Shown here: positions 17,620-26,501 of the stretch, piece after piece
Numbering within the stretch: position 1 is the first letter of the stretch
How the letters are laid out: every line of letters begins with the position of its first letter
Source: Bacteroides timonensis
Lineage (GTDB): Bacteria > Bacteroidota > Bacteroidia > Bacteroidales > Bacteroidaceae
Direction of reading: 5' to 3'
Length of the DNA stretch: 64,000 bases
Assembly (NCBI RefSeq): GCF_000513195.1
Contig: NZ_CBVI010000094.1
Span: 18,217 to 82,216, forward strand
Made by a program: the position numbers and the translations under genes
Notes under the pieces: model-generated
What the model saw: only the letters and a program-made list of their open reading frames with translations
Told to the model about the DNA's origin: nothing
Databases searched by the model: none

Positions 17620-18702
17620 TTATTGTTTTTCGGACGCTGCCTTATACTCGGATGGTGTCTTTCCCGTCACCTTCTTGAAGACACTCTGGAAGGTGGACTT
17701 GGAACTGAAGCCTACTTCCATTGCCAAACTGATGATTGTCTTGTTGTGGTATTCCCTGTTTCTGATTCTTTCTATCACTTCCGCCACTCGGTATTGGTTG
17801 ACCAGCTCACTGAAGCCGTCGTCCGATGTCTCGTTGATAATCCGGGACAAGTAGTTGGGAGAGATGGACAGCCGCTCTGCAACGTCGGAGATTCTCAAAT
17901 TGGGATTCCGGTATATCTTTTCGCTTTCCAGCAGCGATATGAGCTGTGTGTAATATGGATTCTCGGCTTTCCGGACCTCTCTGTATTCTTCGGCAAACAC
18001 TGTGGCGATGCTTTGATTGATGATTAGGTTATACCCTCCCCAGCCGATGAAATATAAGCCTATCATAATCTGAGGAATATAGAAGATTAATCTATCTACC
18101 CTTGCCACCATCAATGGAATTATTATCGAGATGCCCAGTAAAATGGAAAGTACCACGGTCATCATGATGAATAGGCGTATTCCGTTGTATATTTTCCGGT
18201 CGAGTCCTTCCTGTGTATGCACGTTTTTAATGTTGGCATTCGCCTTGACAGCCCCCGCAATGACAAATAGTATAAACGCCAAGAAGCAAATGCTTCTTAT
18301 TTGAAACAAGAAATCCAGGATGGCCCGTGAGTACTCACCCGTAAAGAGAATGACGCCTATCGGCAAGAGGTGAGCGCCAATTTCGCCTATAGCCAGGTAT
18401 TTTATGGAAGAGACAAACCTTTTGGGGAACAATTCCTGCTGCGAAAACGCCTCTATATACCTGATGGAAAAGTAATATGGCAGAAAGGTTAGGTTCAGTG
18501 GCAATAACAATATTACGTGAATGCGTGTGCTTGGTGGCTCCATAAAGTATAGATTCTGGAATACACCCAGTGCCACGAGCAACATGGCTATACCCAGATG
18601 TCGATTGGCCTTGTTGCAAGGGCGTTGCACGAACTGAAGGATTCCTATGATGCAAAGGGGCAAAAAGATGGAATATAGTATAACTGACAGGGGGTTCATC
18701 AT
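17620..18702 (-). CDS. membrane-anchored AraC-family transcription regulator
   Basis: The 360-residue protein has six or seven hydrophobic segments in its first 220 residues (about 7-25, 38-55, 60-80, 105-125, 135-155, 178-200, 205-225) and a C-terminal AraC-type double helix-turn-helix (about 250-355) with LRISDVAERLSISPNYLSRIIN and TIISLAMEVGFSSKSTFQSVFKKVTGKTPSEY. Such 7TM-like sensor regulators are common in Bacteroidetes. It may respond to an envelope signal and act on the GIN lipoprotein gene 141 bases away, but no operator is visible. Translation could start at either of two adjacent ATGs. Confidence 0.85.
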   Translation of the reverse strand: MMNPLSVILYSIFLPLCIIGILQFVQRPCNKANRHLGIAMLLVALGVFQNLYFMEPPSTRIHVILLLPLNLTFLPYYFSIRYIEAFSQQELFPKRFVSSIKYLAIGEIGAHLLPIGVILFTGEYSRAILDFLFQIRSICFLAFILFVIAGAVKANANIKNVHTQEGLDRKIYNGIRLFIMMTVVLSILLGISIIIPLMVARVDRLIFYIPQIMIGLYFIGWGGYNLIINQSIATVFAEEYREVRKAENPYYTQLISLLESEKIYRNPNLRISDVAERLSISPNYLSRIINETSDDGFSELVNQYRVAEVIERIRNREYHNKTIISLAMEVGFSSKSTFQSVFKKVTGKTPSEYKAASEKQ

Positions 18703-18823
18703 TTACAATCTATTTTACGTGAGTTCGATATAAGATTAAATTTATTATCTTGATTATTATGAACATAGCGATAAAAGTATTAAATTTATAGTGCTTAAAT
18801 ATAACATTTAAACGATTATCACT

Positions 18824-19226
18824 ATGTTCTCAGAGGCTAAAATTACAGAGATTTATTATATGGCGGATGATTTCTGCAAGGAATTTACGTTGCAACAGAA
18901 AAAAATATATGGTTGAAGATACGACTCATAAGCATCGGAACAAACCGAACCGTATGAATGATGCGGAAATAATGGTTATCCTTATCCTGTTCCATTCGGG
19001 AAGGTTCAGATGTTTCAAGCATTATTACAAGGAATATGTTTGCAAACATTTGACACATCTTTTTCCACACCATGTATCGTACAACCGTTTTGTGGAATTG
19101 GAAAAAGAAGTCCTGTTTCCATTAACCATCTTCATCAAGCAAGTGCTATTGGGTACATGTACCGGCATTAGCTTCGTGGATTCCACCCCGCTTCGTGTAT
19201 GCCGTAATCAACGTGTTAAACCTTGA
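18824..19226 (+). mobile_element. IS982-family transposase remnant
   Basis: From the ATG at 18824 the frame reads MFSEAKITEIYYMADDF... and stops at a TGA just after a seven-A run (18899-18905). Removing one A lets it continue KKYMVEDTTHKHRNKPNRMNDAEIM through HVSYNRFVELEKE to FVDSTPLRVCRNQR, the conserved N-terminal third to half of IS982 transposases. Homology then ends at about 19222, so the catalytic C-terminal part is gone. No clear terminal inverted repeats were identified. The element is dead. Confidence 0.75.
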
Positions 19227-19473
19227 TAAGCAAACCTAAGCAGAGCAGCGCAAACGGTACGGAGACTGTTAAATGTCACATTTGAACGGGTAATGATTTG
19301 AAAACCTAACTGCTTCCTAAATCCGCTTTTCTTTGCGTTTTCCCTTTTTCTCTATTGGCTTCGCTTGTCACCGCAATTGCTTTATTAATAAGCCATTCAG
19401 TGCCATTTATCCCTTTCTATTCGTTTATTCCAGAGATTTTGTAAAACTTTGTCACAAAACAAAGCTGAATCGT

Positions 19474-20669
19474 ATGAAATACCCTATCGGAATACAGAGT
19501 TTTGAAAGCCTTATCAAGGATGGATATGTCTATGTGGACAAGACCGAATTGATCTATCAACTGGCTAACACAGGCAGCTATTACTTCCTGAGCCGCCCGC
19601 GCCGATTCGGAAAAAGCCTGCTGATTTCTACGCTCGAAGCCTACTTCAGCGGACATCGGGAACTCTTCGAGGGACTTGCCATAGAGAAACTGGAAAAGGA
19701 CTGGACGAAATACCCCATTCTGCATCTGGACCTGAACACGGGCAAATATGACGAAAAGCGCAGCCTTGACGATGTGCTGAACGACACCCTGCATTTTTGG
19801 GAGGATTTGTACGGAAGCTCGCCAAGCGAAGTAACCCCGGAGCTGCGCTTCAAGGGCATTATCAGGCGTGCCGCCGAGAAGGCCGGACAGCGAGTGGTCA
19901 TCCTTGTGGACGAATATGACAAACCCATACTCCAGACACTCGGCAACAAGGAGTTGCAGGACGAATACCGAAACACGCTCAAGGCATTCTATTCGGTGAT
20001 GAAGACGCAGGACAGGTACATACGCTTCGGACTGCTGACAGGAGTGACTAAATTCGGGAAGGTAAGCGTGTTCAGCGACCTGAACAACCTCATCGACCTT
20101 TCGATGGACAGGCAGTTCCAAAGCATCTGCGGAATAACCGATGAAGAGATACACACTTATTTTGAAGAGCCGCTCCGGGAAATAGCGGAAAACTACGGCA
20201 TCACTTACGATGAAGCCTGCAAACAACTGAAAGAACGATACGACGGCTATCACTTCCTGCGAAACGGAACCGACTTATACAATCCCTTCAGTCTGATGAA
20301 TACATTCCGTTCAAAAGAATTCGGCAGTTACTGGTTCGAGACAGGCACGCCCTCCTACCTCGTGAAACTATTGAAGGACAACGACTTCCGCCTGCCAAAC
20401 CTGACCGATGAGGGGGTCACTGCAAAAACTCTGACCGATGTGGAGTCGTTCAAGGACAATCCAATAGCGGTGATCTATCAAAGCGGGTATCTGACGATAA
20501 AAGGATATGACGAGGAATTCGACATCTATCGGCTGGGATTCCCCAACAAGGAAGTGGCGGAGGGGTTCATCAAGTATTTAGCGCCCTATTATATGCCGGT
20601 GAAGAGCGATGAATCGGGGTGAACTTCTCGCTGGAGAAAAGAAGCATTGACGGATGGAAGATTGAGTAA
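19474..20669 (+). pseudogene. AAA-ATPase/PD-(D/E)XK nuclease protein with internal deletion
   Basis: The reading frame from 19474 (MKYPIGIQSFESLIKDGYVYVDKT) has the AAA-ATPase-like N-terminal domain with SRPRRFGKSLL (Walker A-like) and VVILVDEYDKP. It continues to FIKYLAPYYMPVKSDE and then stops at 20622. A shift in frame at about 20612 gives IGVNFSLEKRSIDGWKIE and a stop at 20667-20669, which is the normal ending of this family. About 120 residues, including the PD-(D/E)XK nuclease core, are therefore missing. The family has unclear cellular roles and is very common in Bacteroides. The longer upstream start at 19333 has no family similarity and is rejected. Confidence 0.75.
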
Positions 20670-20679
20670 TAAAAACAAG

Positions 20680-20700
20680 CGGAGGAATAAAACCCCTCCG
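20680..20700 (+). terminator. weak hairpin after the AAA pseudogene
   Basis: CGGAGG (20680-20685) pairs with CCTCCG (20695-20700). Only a distant T run (20710-20715) follows. Confidence 0.35.
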
Positions 20701-20726
20701 TACCTCGTTATTTTTTGGGGACTACA

Positions 20727-20800
20727 CGAAACCTCACATAACCTCCGTTAACCTCATTTATCCTCACGGAACCTCACGAAACCTCACGGAACCCCTCGCC
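20727..20800 (+). repeat. seven 10-bp iterons upstream of the HU-like gene
   Basis: Seven consecutive decamers, consensus ACCTCACGGA with variants (ACCTCACATA, ACCTCCGTTA, ACCTCATTTA, TCCTCACGGA, ACCTCACGAA, ACCTCACGGA, ACCCCTCGCC), run at an exact 10-bp period and end about where the -33 box of the following promoter should be. One helical turn per unit would place binding sites on one face of the DNA. Confidence 0.75.
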
Positions 20801-20817
20801 GCGCCGTCCGCCTGACG

Positions 20818-20825
20818 TATCTTTG
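20818..20825 (+). promoter_or_regulatory. -7 element of the HU-smalltalk-amidase operon
   Basis: TATCTTTG is a perfect TAnnTTTG box 83 bases before the HU-like start. No TTTG stands at -33; the iterons end there, consistent with activator dependence. Confidence 0.6.
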
Positions 20826-20908
20826 TTTCACCGGAGCGAAAGAAGTCCCTGTCTCCTCCCCCGCTCCGGAGATTTTATTACTCATTTAATTTAAAAAATC
20901 ACAAAGTT

Positions 20909-21409
20909 ATGTCAAATGCTTTAGTAGTGCGCACACAACGCCACAAGAAAATCGGCGACGCGAAATCGCCGATGGTTTACACCCTGAAACGCAAACCGAA
21001 AGACGCCAAGATCTTCGACCTTGAACGCATCGCCCAAGACATTGAAGCCTTGGGCGGAATGTCGGCCGAAGACGTGGTGCACGTCGGCAGAGCCATCGTC
21101 CGCCAAATGCGCCAGACGATGACCGACGGCAACAGTGTCCGTCTGGACGGCTTCGGGATTTTCCACACCACCTTTAAATGTCGTGCCACCGAAGTGGCAA
21201 AAGACTGTACGGTGAAGAATATCGAACGTGTCAATATCCGTTTCAAGGTGGCAAACACCTTGCGACTGGCAAACGACAGCATTGCCACCACCAAGGGAGG
21301 ACCGAACAACATCGTCTTCGAACTGGTGGCGGAAGACAGCAGTTCGTCCACCGGTGGCGGTTCTTCTTCCGGTGGCGGCGGAGGTCTGGAGGAGAATCCG
21401 CTGGGATAG
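20909..21409 (+). CDS. HU-family (HU-like) DNA-binding protein with Gly/Ser tail
   Basis: The 166-residue protein has an N-terminal extension (about 1-45), an HU-like core with DIEALGGMSAEDVVHVGRAIV and VRLDGFGIFHTTF, and a C-terminal low-complexity tail rich in Ser and Gly (about 145-160) ending LEENPLG. It belongs to the long HU-like proteins that in Bacteroides precede the smalltalk and amidase genes. Its DNA-bending role is inferred from family. It is followed by smalltalk after 39 bases and is preceded by the iteron array and a -7 box. Confidence 0.85.
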   Translation: MSNALVVRTQRHKKIGDAKSPMVYTLKRKPKDAKIFDLERIAQDIEALGGMSAEDVVHVGRAIVRQMRQTMTDGNSVRLDGFGIFHTTFKCRATEVAKDCTVKNIERVNIRFKVANTLRLANDSIATTKGGPNNIVFELVAEDSSSSTGGGSSSGGGGGLEENPLG

Positions 21410-21448
21410 GGTAATCACTAAACATTCATCACTAATCTCTTAATCTTT

Positions 21449-21544
21449 ATGAAAAAAACGACTTGGGACAAGATTTTGAAAGTAATCATCGCGGTGGCTT
21501 CGGCCGTAATCGGCGCTTTTAGCGCAAATGCGATGAACCTGTGA
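21449..21544 (+). CDS. smalltalk protein (31-residue membrane peptide)
   Basis: The sequence MKKTTWDKILKVIIAVASAV continues for 11 more residues to a TGA at 21542-21544. One hydrophobic helix (about residues 9-28) follows a basic N terminus. It matches the tiny Bacteroides family called smalltalk protein, which lies between an HU-like gene and an amidase gene. Its stop overlaps the start of the amidase gene by four bases (GTGA), so the two are translationally coupled. A holin-like role is only an inference from size, topology and neighbour. Confidence 0.85.
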   Translation: MKKTTWDKILKVIIAVASAVIGAFSANAMNL

Positions 21545-21990
21545 GAAGGATCGATTTAATTGTGATCCATTGCAGCGCCACGCGCGAGGACCGCCCCTTT
21601 ACCGAACAGGACCTGGAAACCGCTCACCGCCTTCGCGGTTTTGATGGCATAGGCTATCATTTCTACGTTCGCCGTAACGGTGATATCAAGTCCACACGCC
21701 CGGTCGAGAGGGTCGGTGCCCACGCGCGTGGACACAATGCAAATTCAATCGGAATTTGCTATGAGGGTGGTCTGGATTGCCACGGGCTGGCAAAGGATAC
21801 CCGGACGGAATGGCAAAGGCATTCACTGCGGGTACTGGTACGGGCTTTGAAGATGGATTATCCGGAAGCAAGGGTTGTGGGGCATCGGGATTTGAGTCCG
21901 GATGTCAATGGGAATGGTGAAGTGGAGCCGATGGAGTGGACGAAGGAGTGTCCGTGCTTCGAGGTAAAAAGCTTTATTACAAGCTGGTGA
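21541..21990 (+). CDS. N-acetylmuramoyl-L-alanine amidase (T7-lysozyme-like)
   Basis: The 149-residue protein begins at a GTG and reads RRIDLIVIHCSATREDRPFT, then GYHFYVRRNGDI and VVGHRDLSPDVNGNGEVEPMEWTKECPCF. The zinc ligands of Amidase_2 enzymes are visible: H in VIHCSA, H in VVGHRDL and C in CPCF. The catalytic Tyr fits GIGYHF. These enzymes cut the bond between muramic acid and L-alanine in peptidoglycan. There is no signal peptide, so access to the wall would need another factor such as the overlapping smalltalk peptide. A strong hairpin terminator follows. Confidence 0.9.
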   Translation: MRRIDLIVIHCSATREDRPFTEQDLETAHRLRGFDGIGYHFYVRRNGDIKSTRPVERVGAHARGHNANSIGICYEGGLDCHGLAKDTRTEWQRHSLRVLVRALKMDYPEARVVGHRDLSPDVNGNGEVEPMEWTKECPCFEVKSFITSW

Positions 21991-21991
21991 C

Positions 21992-22018
21992 AGAAAGAGG
22001 GGGAACGCCCCTCTTTCT
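21992..22018 (+). terminator. terminator of the amidase operon
   Basis: AGAAAGAGGGG (21992-22002) pairs perfectly with CCCCTCTTTCT (22008-22018), followed by TATTTACT. The rest of 22019-22263 is AT-rich and shows no gene. Confidence 0.8.
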
Positions 22019-22263
22019 TATTTACTCGTTCTACCAACCTCTTTAACGAACCTCTCCTTTCTTCTTTAGTGTTTTCATATAAATAGAACTTTCTTGGAAT
22101 TTTCCAGCAATATCAGTTTCTGAATATTCTAAAAAGAATAATCTTTATTTAATTTCAATCCTGTAATTTTTTGTTCCAACTGCTCACGACACTAACGATC
22201 TCCATATATTCTCAATACTTTATTTTAATGAGAAATTTATAGTTCAGTAGTTGATTAGATGAG

Positions 22264-23439
22264 TCATTTACTCAACTGAGTATTATGTTGTAATAGTTCT
22301 TCAAATAGTTCTTTCCACAAAACCACAATATTTTCCATATGATATCGCTGAACATTCTGCAAAGCATTCTTTCCCATTTGTCTACGTTCCTCTTCATTTT
22401 CTATCAACCGGAGAATGCTTTGTTCCATTTTTTCAACATTCCCTTTTTCAACTAGTATACCATCTTCTTGATCCCTTATTATATCTCGTGGTCCACAAGG
22501 ACACTCAAAAGAAACAACAGGGAGACCACAACACATAGCCTCAATTATAACTAAGCCAAAACCTTCAAAACGTGAGCTCAATACAGATATTGAACTTTCA
22601 GCGTACTTATCAGCTATATTTTTAACAGGAAAATCCAAAAAACAATTGTTTGTAATCCCTTCTTGTATTACCTGCAATTCCAACTCTCCGCGTAGCGAAC
22701 CATCACCAAATATTCGTAAAATCCAATCAGGATATTTCATCGTCACTTTCTTCCAAACAGAAATCAACATATCAAAACCTTTTTGTCTCTCATATCTACC
22801 AACAGCTATTACTTGCTTAGAAGTACATAAAGAAATCTTATCAGGCAAAAAAGTTAAAGGATTGGGAATGACTATCACATTTTTTAATTCATCCCAGGAT
22901 TGCTTGTCCTCAGATGTTAATACGACAAATCTATCTAAACTCTTTACTTTCTTTATATATTGTGCTTTCCAATACTCCAATAAAAAATGAGGTACATATT
23001 TTGCCAGTAAAGGATTGATAGAAGTTAGATATCTATTTTTATCAATATGGTTTTCCGCAATTTTGATACTACTATCTGTCATCCGATGAACAAAACTAAC
23101 CTCACGTCTTACAAGCAAGATAGTTATATCAGGTTGTATTTGAGCCAAAAGTTTATTCAAACGCTTTATATGTAATTTCCTTTTCTGAAGAAAACAAAAA
23201 AAACGACGATAAGGTGGAAGCCATTCGTCATAGTTAATGTCAAGCTGATGTACTTTAATAGAAGGATGCAAATCAAAAAATGGTTCTTTCTTTTTACCAT
23301 CAGTTATTACAATATGAACTTCATATCCCAAATTTTCTGCAAAATAGTTTGCTTTTACAGATAAGACACGTTCAATTCCACCAGCTATATGTAATGAAGG
23401 ATTACAATAGACTATTTTTAAAGGTTCATGACACACCAT
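22264..23439 (-). CDS. glycosyltransferase family 4
   Basis: The 391-residue protein has a GT-B layout: N-terminal IVYCNPSLHIAGGIERVLS (glycine-rich acceptor-side loop) and C-terminal FGDGSLRGELE, LSSRFEGFGLVIIEAMCCGLPVVSF with the E-x7-E donor motif (about 285-310). The segment VSFECPCGPRDII resembles GT4 enzymes of the GalNAc transferase type. It is the last gene of the minus-strand polysaccharide locus. A 35-codon open frame overlaps its start, so translation may be coupled to a remnant upstream. Sugar specificity is unknown. Confidence 0.85.
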   Translation of the reverse strand: MVCHEPLKIVYCNPSLHIAGGIERVLSVKANYFAENLGYEVHIVITDGKKKEPFFDLHPSIKVHQLDINYDEWLPPYRRFFCFLQKRKLHIKRLNKLLAQIQPDITILLVRREVSFVHRMTDSSIKIAENHIDKNRYLTSINPLLAKYVPHFLLEYWKAQYIKKVKSLDRFVVLTSEDKQSWDELKNVIVIPNPLTFLPDKISLCTSKQVIAVGRYERQKGFDMLISVWKKVTMKYPDWILRIFGDGSLRGELELQVIQEGITNNCFLDFPVKNIADKYAESSISVLSSRFEGFGLVIIEAMCCGLPVVSFECPCGPRDIIRDQEDGILVEKGNVEKMEQSILRLIENEEERRQMGKNALQNVQRYHMENIVVLWKELFEELLQHNTQLSK

Positions 23440-23525
23440 ACATTTTTCACTTTATCCAATAATAAAGAATCACTATCTTTTGCTATAATATCAGGCCTAT
23501 AATAACTTTTCTGATGAACAAACAT
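23418..23525 (-). other. short open frame between two glycosyltransferase genes
   Basis: The frame MFVHQKSYYRPDIIAKDSDS continues to CVMNL and a TAA, 35 residues, and overlaps the start of the GT4 gene by 22 bases. The frame is open further upstream without a start, into the end of the preceding GT2 gene. It may be the tail of a lost gene or chance coding potential in AT-rich DNA. I do not recognise it. Confidence 0.25.
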
Positions 23526-23544
23526 CTGAGATACCGAATTAACA

Positions 23545-24453
23545 TCAACCCTTTTTGGCAGTAATATTACAACTCAAATCCAAATGTAAAAACAATCCGG
23601 AAAGTCCTCCCTTCCAAATACCTTTTACCAAGTCCCACCTTCCTTTTAGTAAACAAAGAAAACTGTTTTTGGGAATAGCCAAAAACAATAAGTATGAACA
23701 TGTAAGCAACTTCCTCAACCCTTTGCTATTTCTACGAGCATAAATCATACGTGAGCGCATCAAATAGTATTCCCGCAAGGGAGTTACTTTAGGTATACTC
23801 ATACCTTCTTTGTGATAAACGACAGAAGCAGGCTCATAGAACAGGCGATATCCCGCTTCACGCATCCGACGACTCCAATCAAATTCCTCAAAAAACAGGA
23901 AATACACTTCTGTCATCAGCCCTACTCGTTCTATTACATCACGCCGCACCATCATGGCTCCGCCATGTAGCACTTCTGTCTCTTTTGGCTCTAGAAACTG
24001 CTCACGGCGAGCAGGTTCAAAAGATTCAGTAGTATGTCGTAGGGAAATCGAAGTAAGATCTTGGTAACCATAATACTGTAACTGTTCTGGATCAAAGTAG
24101 AAAGCAATACAAGGAGACACCCCTGCCCATCTATTATCCTCAAGCCGTTTAACCATGGCTTGCAGCACAGGAGCTTTTATTATCATATCATTGTTTAAGA
24201 AGAAAATAAACTCTCCTTTAGCATACTGATAACCTAAATTGTTTCCACCTGCAAAGCCCAAATTATGTTTACTGCTTATCACTGTAACCTCAGGAAAGGC
24301 CACTTGTATGTATTTAGCATCATCCTCTTGAGAGGCATTATCCACAACAATGATTTCATGAGGATACGTCTCATATCGTTTTAAAGAAGCTATCAACTCA
24401 CAAGTATCTTTACAGCCATTATAATTGATAGTAATAATTGATACCATAGCCAT
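23545..24453 (-). CDS. glycosyltransferase family 2 (rhamnosyltransferase-like)
   Basis: The 302-residue protein has the GT-A core: VSIITINYNG, EIIVVDNASQED, HNLGFAGGNNLGYQYAKGEFIFFLNNDM (the NND metal motif near 92-94), GGAMMVRRDVIERVG and FFEEFDWSRRMREAGYRLFYEPASVVYH. This set is that of WbbL/RfbF-like rhamnosyltransferases, though the sugar is not proven. A short hydrophobic patch near the C terminus could associate with membrane. It ends two bases after the preceding gene's stop, within the operon. The first three codons (MAM) leave a second possible start at 24447. Confidence 0.85.
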   Translation of the reverse strand: MAMVSIITINYNGCKDTCELIASLKRYETYPHEIIVVDNASQEDDAKYIQVAFPEVTVISSKHNLGFAGGNNLGYQYAKGEFIFFLNNDMIIKAPVLQAMVKRLEDNRWAGVSPCIAFYFDPEQLQYYGYQDLTSISLRHTTESFEPARREQFLEPKETEVLHGGAMMVRRDVIERVGLMTEVYFLFFEEFDWSRRMREAGYRLFYEPASVVYHKEGMSIPKVTPLREYYLMRSRMIYARRNSKGLRKLLTCSYLLFLAIPKNSFLCLLKGRWDLVKGIWKGGLSGLFLHLDLSCNITAKKG

Positions 24454-24455
24454 TC

Positions 24456-25514
24456 TTACTCAAAGTGAATAATATCTTTCAATCTTCGTCTCAAATCCAA
24501 TGCCACCATAATTCGTATTATCCCCCACTTCATCCATGGAGGACAGGCATACAGAAAAGCGTATGAAAGCATAATAACTGTATTTTTATCTCTGTATAAA
24601 CGTGCAGGATAGACAAAACGACGTTTTAACAAACTCTTCACTAACTTGTTCTTCTGCTTTGAAGAAATAGCAGATGAAGCACATGCCCTATAAGCATGAT
24701 AAATGCTTATCCTCATCGTGTCTATCAATAAACCCGAGTAGAATTTCTCCCCGGCAAAAGGACGCATATAATTCGCTTTTAGTCTTTCTGTCTCAATATA
24801 TTGCTCTACATGAAAGTCTGTATAGCCCGCCTGCTCCTTAACACTGGTTACAGAACTGGGATTATAAGTAAAAATCAACGTACAATCGGGTATCAACCGA
24901 CATGAACGGGCACATAAAATAACCTGATAAGTAAACCAAGGATCATCTATCAAAAAATGTGGAATGCAGTGAATATTATTCTGCCGCAAAAAATCTGTAC
25001 GATACAATTTATTCCAGGTTGCAACAAATATATTTTGTCTTTGACCATAACGATATTCCACTACCGCATGTTCTCCCCCCTCAACCAAAAGGTCAGGGTA
25101 TTGGCATCCGCCAGGATAAACATTGCCCTCCAAATCTTTCCGCACAAATGAAGCCGCAACAAAATCAACCGGATGCTCTTGCATCTTCCGATACAATATT
25201 TCTATACATTCCGGTACAATTACATCATCACAATCCATGGTAAAAAGATATTCTCCATTTGCATGGTTCACAATAGCATTACGAGCCGCACCAGTACCTT
25301 GATTATATATTTGATCGATAATGCGTACAACATTACCACGTGAATGGTTATTTACCACACTGTGAACAATATCCATACTATTTCCTTTATCATCTACTAA
25401 AATATATTCAATATTAGGGTATGTTTGAGCAAAAGCAGACAAAAGAGTACGTTCTATAAGATCTGCTGCATTATAAACAGGGATTCCTAATGTAATTAAA
25501 GGAAGTTCTTTCAT
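24456..25514 (-). CDS. glycosyltransferase family 2
   Basis: The 352-residue protein carries LITLGIPVYNAADLIERTLLSA, YILVDDKGNS, NQGTGAARNAIVNHANGEYLFTMDCDDVI (DCDD metal site near residues 95-98) and LIDDPWFTYQVIL. It is a canonical inverting GT2 enzyme with a helical C-terminal extension. Its start overlaps the upstream GT2 gene by four bases and its end is two bases from the next gene, so the three are co-translated. Donor sugar unknown. Confidence 0.85.
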   Translation of the reverse strand: MKELPLITLGIPVYNAADLIERTLLSAFAQTYPNIEYILVDDKGNSMDIVHSVVNNHSRGNVVRIIDQIYNQGTGAARNAIVNHANGEYLFTMDCDDVIVPECIEILYRKMQEHPVDFVAASFVRKDLEGNVYPGGCQYPDLLVEGGEHAVVEYRYGQRQNIFVATWNKLYRTDFLRQNNIHCIPHFLIDDPWFTYQVILCARSCRLIPDCTLIFTYNPSSVTSVKEQAGYTDFHVEQYIETERLKANYMRPFAGEKFYSGLLIDTMRISIYHAYRACASSAISSKQKNKLVKSLLKRRFVYPARLYRDKNTVIMLSYAFLYACPPWMKWGIIRIMVALDLRRRLKDIIHFE

Positions 25515-26494
25515 TTCAATATTTTTTTTGCTGTCCGTAAAATTCGTTGTGCTTTTAAGATAAAAAACGGTGAAAATGAGGCTATAAATAAAACAATAAA
25601 ATCAATAGATAAAAATATTGAAAGATGCTTCATTATTTCTTTCAATATTACTTTTTCTTTCTGAATAAAATCATACCTTTCTCGTGATGTACATCCCTCC
25701 CCCTCCAACCATATATGTATTCTACGTATATCATGCACAAAAGCACGCATCCAGAATTTTTGTGCCGGATGTCCAGCTATCATATACTTAAAATGATTGT
25801 TCAAACATTCTAGTAAATAATAAATATACTTTTTCTTATTTTTTACATCATGCGAGACAGACTGGTCTATAATACGATAATAATAAGCATCCACAGCTAC
25901 CGCTTTCACTCTCTGCGCATGGTAAAAGCAACGTGTGCTCAATTCACAATCTTCCGCTAATTTCTGAAAAAAACGCAATTTATTGACATTCAGAAACTCA
26001 CGACGAAAAATTTTATTCCATGGAACTACGTCATAATAAAAACCAAGATATGCATTTTGCCCGCTCAATACAGGAGTATCCCTTATTGCAAAATCAGCCA
26101 TCTTCCAATGTATTTCTCCTTTGAACCTTATAGCATCAAAAATTAATATATCCAGATTATATTTCTGCGTATACCCATGTAGAATAGGAAGAATATCTAT
26201 GGTTATATGATCATCATTATCTATAAACCAAACATATTCTCCAACTGCATTCTCCAAAGCGGCATTTCGAGTCTCAGAAGTTCCAGCATTAATGTGAGTA
26301 AATACGCGTATATTAGAATACTTTTGCGCATATTCCTTTGCTATGTACAAACTTCCATCCACAGAAGAGTCATCAAATAAAATTATTTCATATTTATCTT
26401 GTGGAAAGTTTTGATTCAACAAACTGTCTATACATTCCGGCAAATACCTTTCTGCATTATAAACCGGTACAATGAAACTTAACCATTTTTCCAT
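25511..26494 (-). CDS. glycosyltransferase family 2
   Basis: The 327-residue protein has LSFIVPVYNAERYLPECIDS, EIILFDDSSVDGS, NAGTSETRNAALENAVGEYVWFIDNDDHI (DNDD metal site near 93-96) and AEDCELSTRCFYHAQ, the usual GT2 landmarks. The C terminus (about 295-320) is hydrophobic and could anchor it at the membrane. It overlaps the next gene by four bases. Specificity cannot be read. Confidence 0.85.
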   Translation of the reverse strand: MEKWLSFIVPVYNAERYLPECIDSLLNQNFPQDKYEIILFDDSSVDGSLYIAKEYAQKYSNIRVFTHINAGTSETRNAALENAVGEYVWFIDNDDHITIDILPILHGYTQKYNLDILIFDAIRFKGEIHWKMADFAIRDTPVLSGQNAYLGFYYDVVPWNKIFRREFLNVNKLRFFQKLAEDCELSTRCFYHAQRVKAVAVDAYYYRIIDQSVSHDVKNKKKYIYYLLECLNNHFKYMIAGHPAQKFWMRAFVHDIRRIHIWLEGEGCTSRERYDFIQKEKVILKEIMKHLSIFLSIDFIVLFIASFSPFFILKAQRILRTAKKILK

Positions 26495-26501
26495 AGAATA
26501 G

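Noticed and set aside
19417..20253. Minus-strand open frame opposite the AAA pseudogene
   Set aside because: The plus strand carries the family motifs; the minus frame is a shadow.
20727..20800. Possible CRISPR array
   Set aside because: Units are 10 bp with no spacers and there are no cas genes; it is an iteron array.
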